Assembly: GCA_028819945.1 (NCBI GenBank)
Contig: JAPPKQ010000097.1
Location: 1-6,253, forward strand
Direction: 5' to 3'
Length of the DNA stretch: 6,253 nucleotides
Origin: a bacterium
GTDB lineage: Bacteria > Actinomycetota > Acidimicrobiia > Acidimicrobiales > CATQHL01
Part shown: piece after piece, positions 5,388 to 6,253 of the stretch
Position numbering within the stretch: position 1 is the stretch's first letter
Layout: each line of letters starts with the position of its first letter
The notes under the pieces: model-generated
Database searches by the model: none
What the model was told of the DNA's origin: nothing
What the model saw: only the letters and a program-made list of their open reading frames with translations
Position numbers and translations under genes: made by a program

Positions 5388-5945
5388 TCAGCCCAGGGGC
5401 CAGAGGCGCCGCGCCAGGCGCCCGAGCACGGCGCCGGTGAGGGCGCCGCCTGCCACGTCGGAGGCATGGTGGATGCGGACGTGGATGCGACTGAGCGCCA
5501 CGGCGGCCGCCAGCAGCCAGAGCAGCCTGCGCCAGCTGCGACCGCCCGACTCGCCCAGCAATAGCGCCGAGACCACGGCGCTGGAGGCATGGCCGCTGGG
5601 GAAAGCCGTGGTGATGGGTTGGCGTAGGTACAAGGGTCGCTCGGCGTCGTCGGCGACCGGCCGGGAGCGGCGCACGAGCGACTTCAGCAGGCCGTTCACG
5701 AACAGCGAGTCCAGCCCCAGAACGGCGGCCAGCCGCAACAGGTTCCGCTCGGCGCGCCGCGAGCCCCCGAGCGCGGCCAGTGCGGCCAGGAGGTGCCAGA
5801 TCAGCCCGTAGTCGCCGAGTTGCGACGCGGTGTAGAACGCCCTGTCCGCCCAGCGCCGTCCCCGCAGCTTCTCGAACAGCACGTCGACGCGGTCGTCGAA
5901 GCGTGCCACGGCCGCCAGGACCCGGTCGACGTCGACGCCGCTCAC
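5388..5945 (-). CDS. PAP2-family membrane phosphatase
   Basis: This is a phosphatidic-acid-phosphatase type 2 protein, a membrane enzyme that removes phosphate from lipid phosphates such as phosphatidate or undecaprenyl/prenyl diphosphate. From the GTG start it has 185 residues. The three phosphatase motifs are complete: K88...R95-P96 (KSLVRRSRP), P116-S-G-H119 (FPSGH), and S152-R153...H159...D163 (SRIHVRIHHASD). H119 and H159 are the catalytic histidines. Hydrophobic segments near 46-61, 68-87, 117-132, 139-154 and 163-181 fit a compact PAP2 membrane core. GTG 5945 was chosen because a TACCAT -10 box lies 7 nt before it. The longer start at ATG 5999 would add 18 polar residues and has neither a Shine-Dalgarno nor a nearby -10 box. 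The gene converges on the SDR. Which lipid it acts on cannot be told. Confidence 0.9.
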   Translation of the reverse strand: MSGVDVDRVLAAVARFDDRVDVLFEKLRGRRWADRAFYTASQLGDYGLIWHLLAALAALGGSRRAERNLLRLAAVLGLDSLFVNGLLKSLVRRSRPVADDAERPLYLRQPITTAFPSGHASSAVVSALLLGESGGRSWRRLLWLLAAAVALSRIHVRIHHASDVAGGALTGAVLGRLARRLWPLG

Positions 5946-5952
5946 GGGCTCA

Positions 5953-5958
5953 ATGGTA
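5953..5958 (-). promoter_or_regulatory. Candidate -10 box (TACCAT) for a leaderless PAP2 mRNA
   Basis: On the minus strand TACCAT (TANNNT type) is followed by 7 nt and then the GTG at 5945, the spacing expected for a leaderless transcript. The hexamer 17 nt upstream (TCGTGC) is a poor -35, so the call rests on the -10 box and the spacing. If true, the longer ATG 5999 start is not used. Confidence 0.4.
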
Positions 5959-6055
5959 CGGGGCGCCCCGCGCCTGCACGAGTCGGAGGTTGCCGGCATG
6001 AGGCGGGCGGGGAGCGGGTCGCGTCAGTGCGGAGCCTGGACGTCACCCAGGATCG

Positions 6056-6084
6056 TTGGCCCCGCCATGAGCGGCTGCTAGATG
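6056..6084 (+). promoter_or_regulatory. Candidate promoter TTGGCC-N17-TAGATG for the right-edge gene
   Basis: TTGGCC at 6056-6061 and TAGATG at 6079-6084 are separated by exactly 17 nt, and a GTG begins 7 nt later at 6092, the same geometry as the E1-like gene promoter. The last base of the -10 hexamer is G rather than the usual T, which weakens the match. A CCTGG-N7-CCAGG dyad (6035-6051) lies just upstream and might be an operator. Confidence 0.35.
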
Positions 6085-6091
6085 TAACAGC

Positions 6092-6253
6092 GTGGCCACC
6101 GAGACCGACGCAACCTCCACGGGGGTCGCCGGGGGGACCGGGGGCGGCGGGCCGGCCCCCGCCACCCCGGAAGGGGCCCGCCCCCCCCCGCCCCCCGCCT
6201 TAATCCCCCCGCCCGGCGGCGCCCCCCGCGCCCCCGGGGGGTTAGGCGGGGGG
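6092..6253 (+). CDS. Possible 5' end of an unidentified gene, truncated by the window edge
   Basis: From GTG 6092 a frame stays open to the end of the window (54 codons). The first residues, MATETDATSTG, look like an ordinary N-terminus, but after about base 6110 the product becomes Gly/Pro-rich, and the underlying bases are near-homopolymeric C and G. That part is probably not reliable sequence, so neither the frame nor a function can be trusted. Support comes only from the promoter-like spacing upstream and the gene being divergent from the PAP2 gene. Confidence 0.3.
   Translation, partial: MATETDATSTGVAGGTGGGGPAPATPEGARPPPPPALIPPPGGAPRAPGGLGGG

Noticed and set aside
5437..5811. Plus-strand 124-codon frame opposite the PAP2 gene.
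   Set aside because: The minus strand carries all three PAP2 phosphatase motifs in order; the plus frame is Arg/Ser-rich and featureless.

Overview
The window is high-GC bacterial DNA, about 70 % G+C in the coding core, with GTG starts, clustered genes and -35/-10 boxes set 17 nt apart. Two genes seem to start directly after the -10 box (leaderless). This suits an actinobacterium, perhaps of an uncultured lineage such as Acidimicrobiia; that assignment is inference from base composition and style, not from a marker gene.

Layout. (1) Bases 1-403, minus strand: the N-terminal 134 codons of a gene that runs off the left edge. It is only about 51 % G+C and looks like acquired accessory DNA. Its sequence pattern loosely recalls AbiJ-N-terminal/HEPN-like defence proteins. 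(2) Bases 404-764: an intergenic stretch rising from about 53 % to 72 % G+C, a likely junction between accessory and core DNA. It ends in a clear promoter for the next gene. (3) Bases 765-3134: a 789-residue thiamine-diphosphate enzyme of the homodimeric pyruvate dehydrogenase E1 (AceE)/transketolase family. (4) Bases 3419-4102: a zinc metallopeptidase of the YgjP-like/DUF45 type. (5) Bases 4155-5363: a two-gene unit with its own promoter, a VOC (glyoxalase/dioxygenase-fold) metalloenzyme followed 9 nt later by a short-chain dehydrogenase. (6) Bases 5388-5945 (or 5999), minus strand: a PAP2-type membrane phosphatase, convergent with the dehydrogenase, with a small hairpin between the two stop codons. 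(7) Bases 6092-6253: the possible start of a divergent gene. The last roughly 130 bases are about 90 % G+C with long C and G runs and look like an unreliable contig end.

How the genes fit together. The E1-like enzyme, metallopeptidase and VOC-SDR pair all lie on the plus strand, but the visible promoters suggest at least two transcription units, and no shared pathway can be proved. No E2 or E3 dehydrogenase-complex gene is visible. The VOC and SDR genes are probably co-transcribed and may act on the same small metabolite. I see no CRISPR array, rRNA, tRNA, transposase or integrase. The most novel parts are the cryptic truncated gene at the left edge, with its chain of upstream reading frames, and the leaderless promoter architecture.
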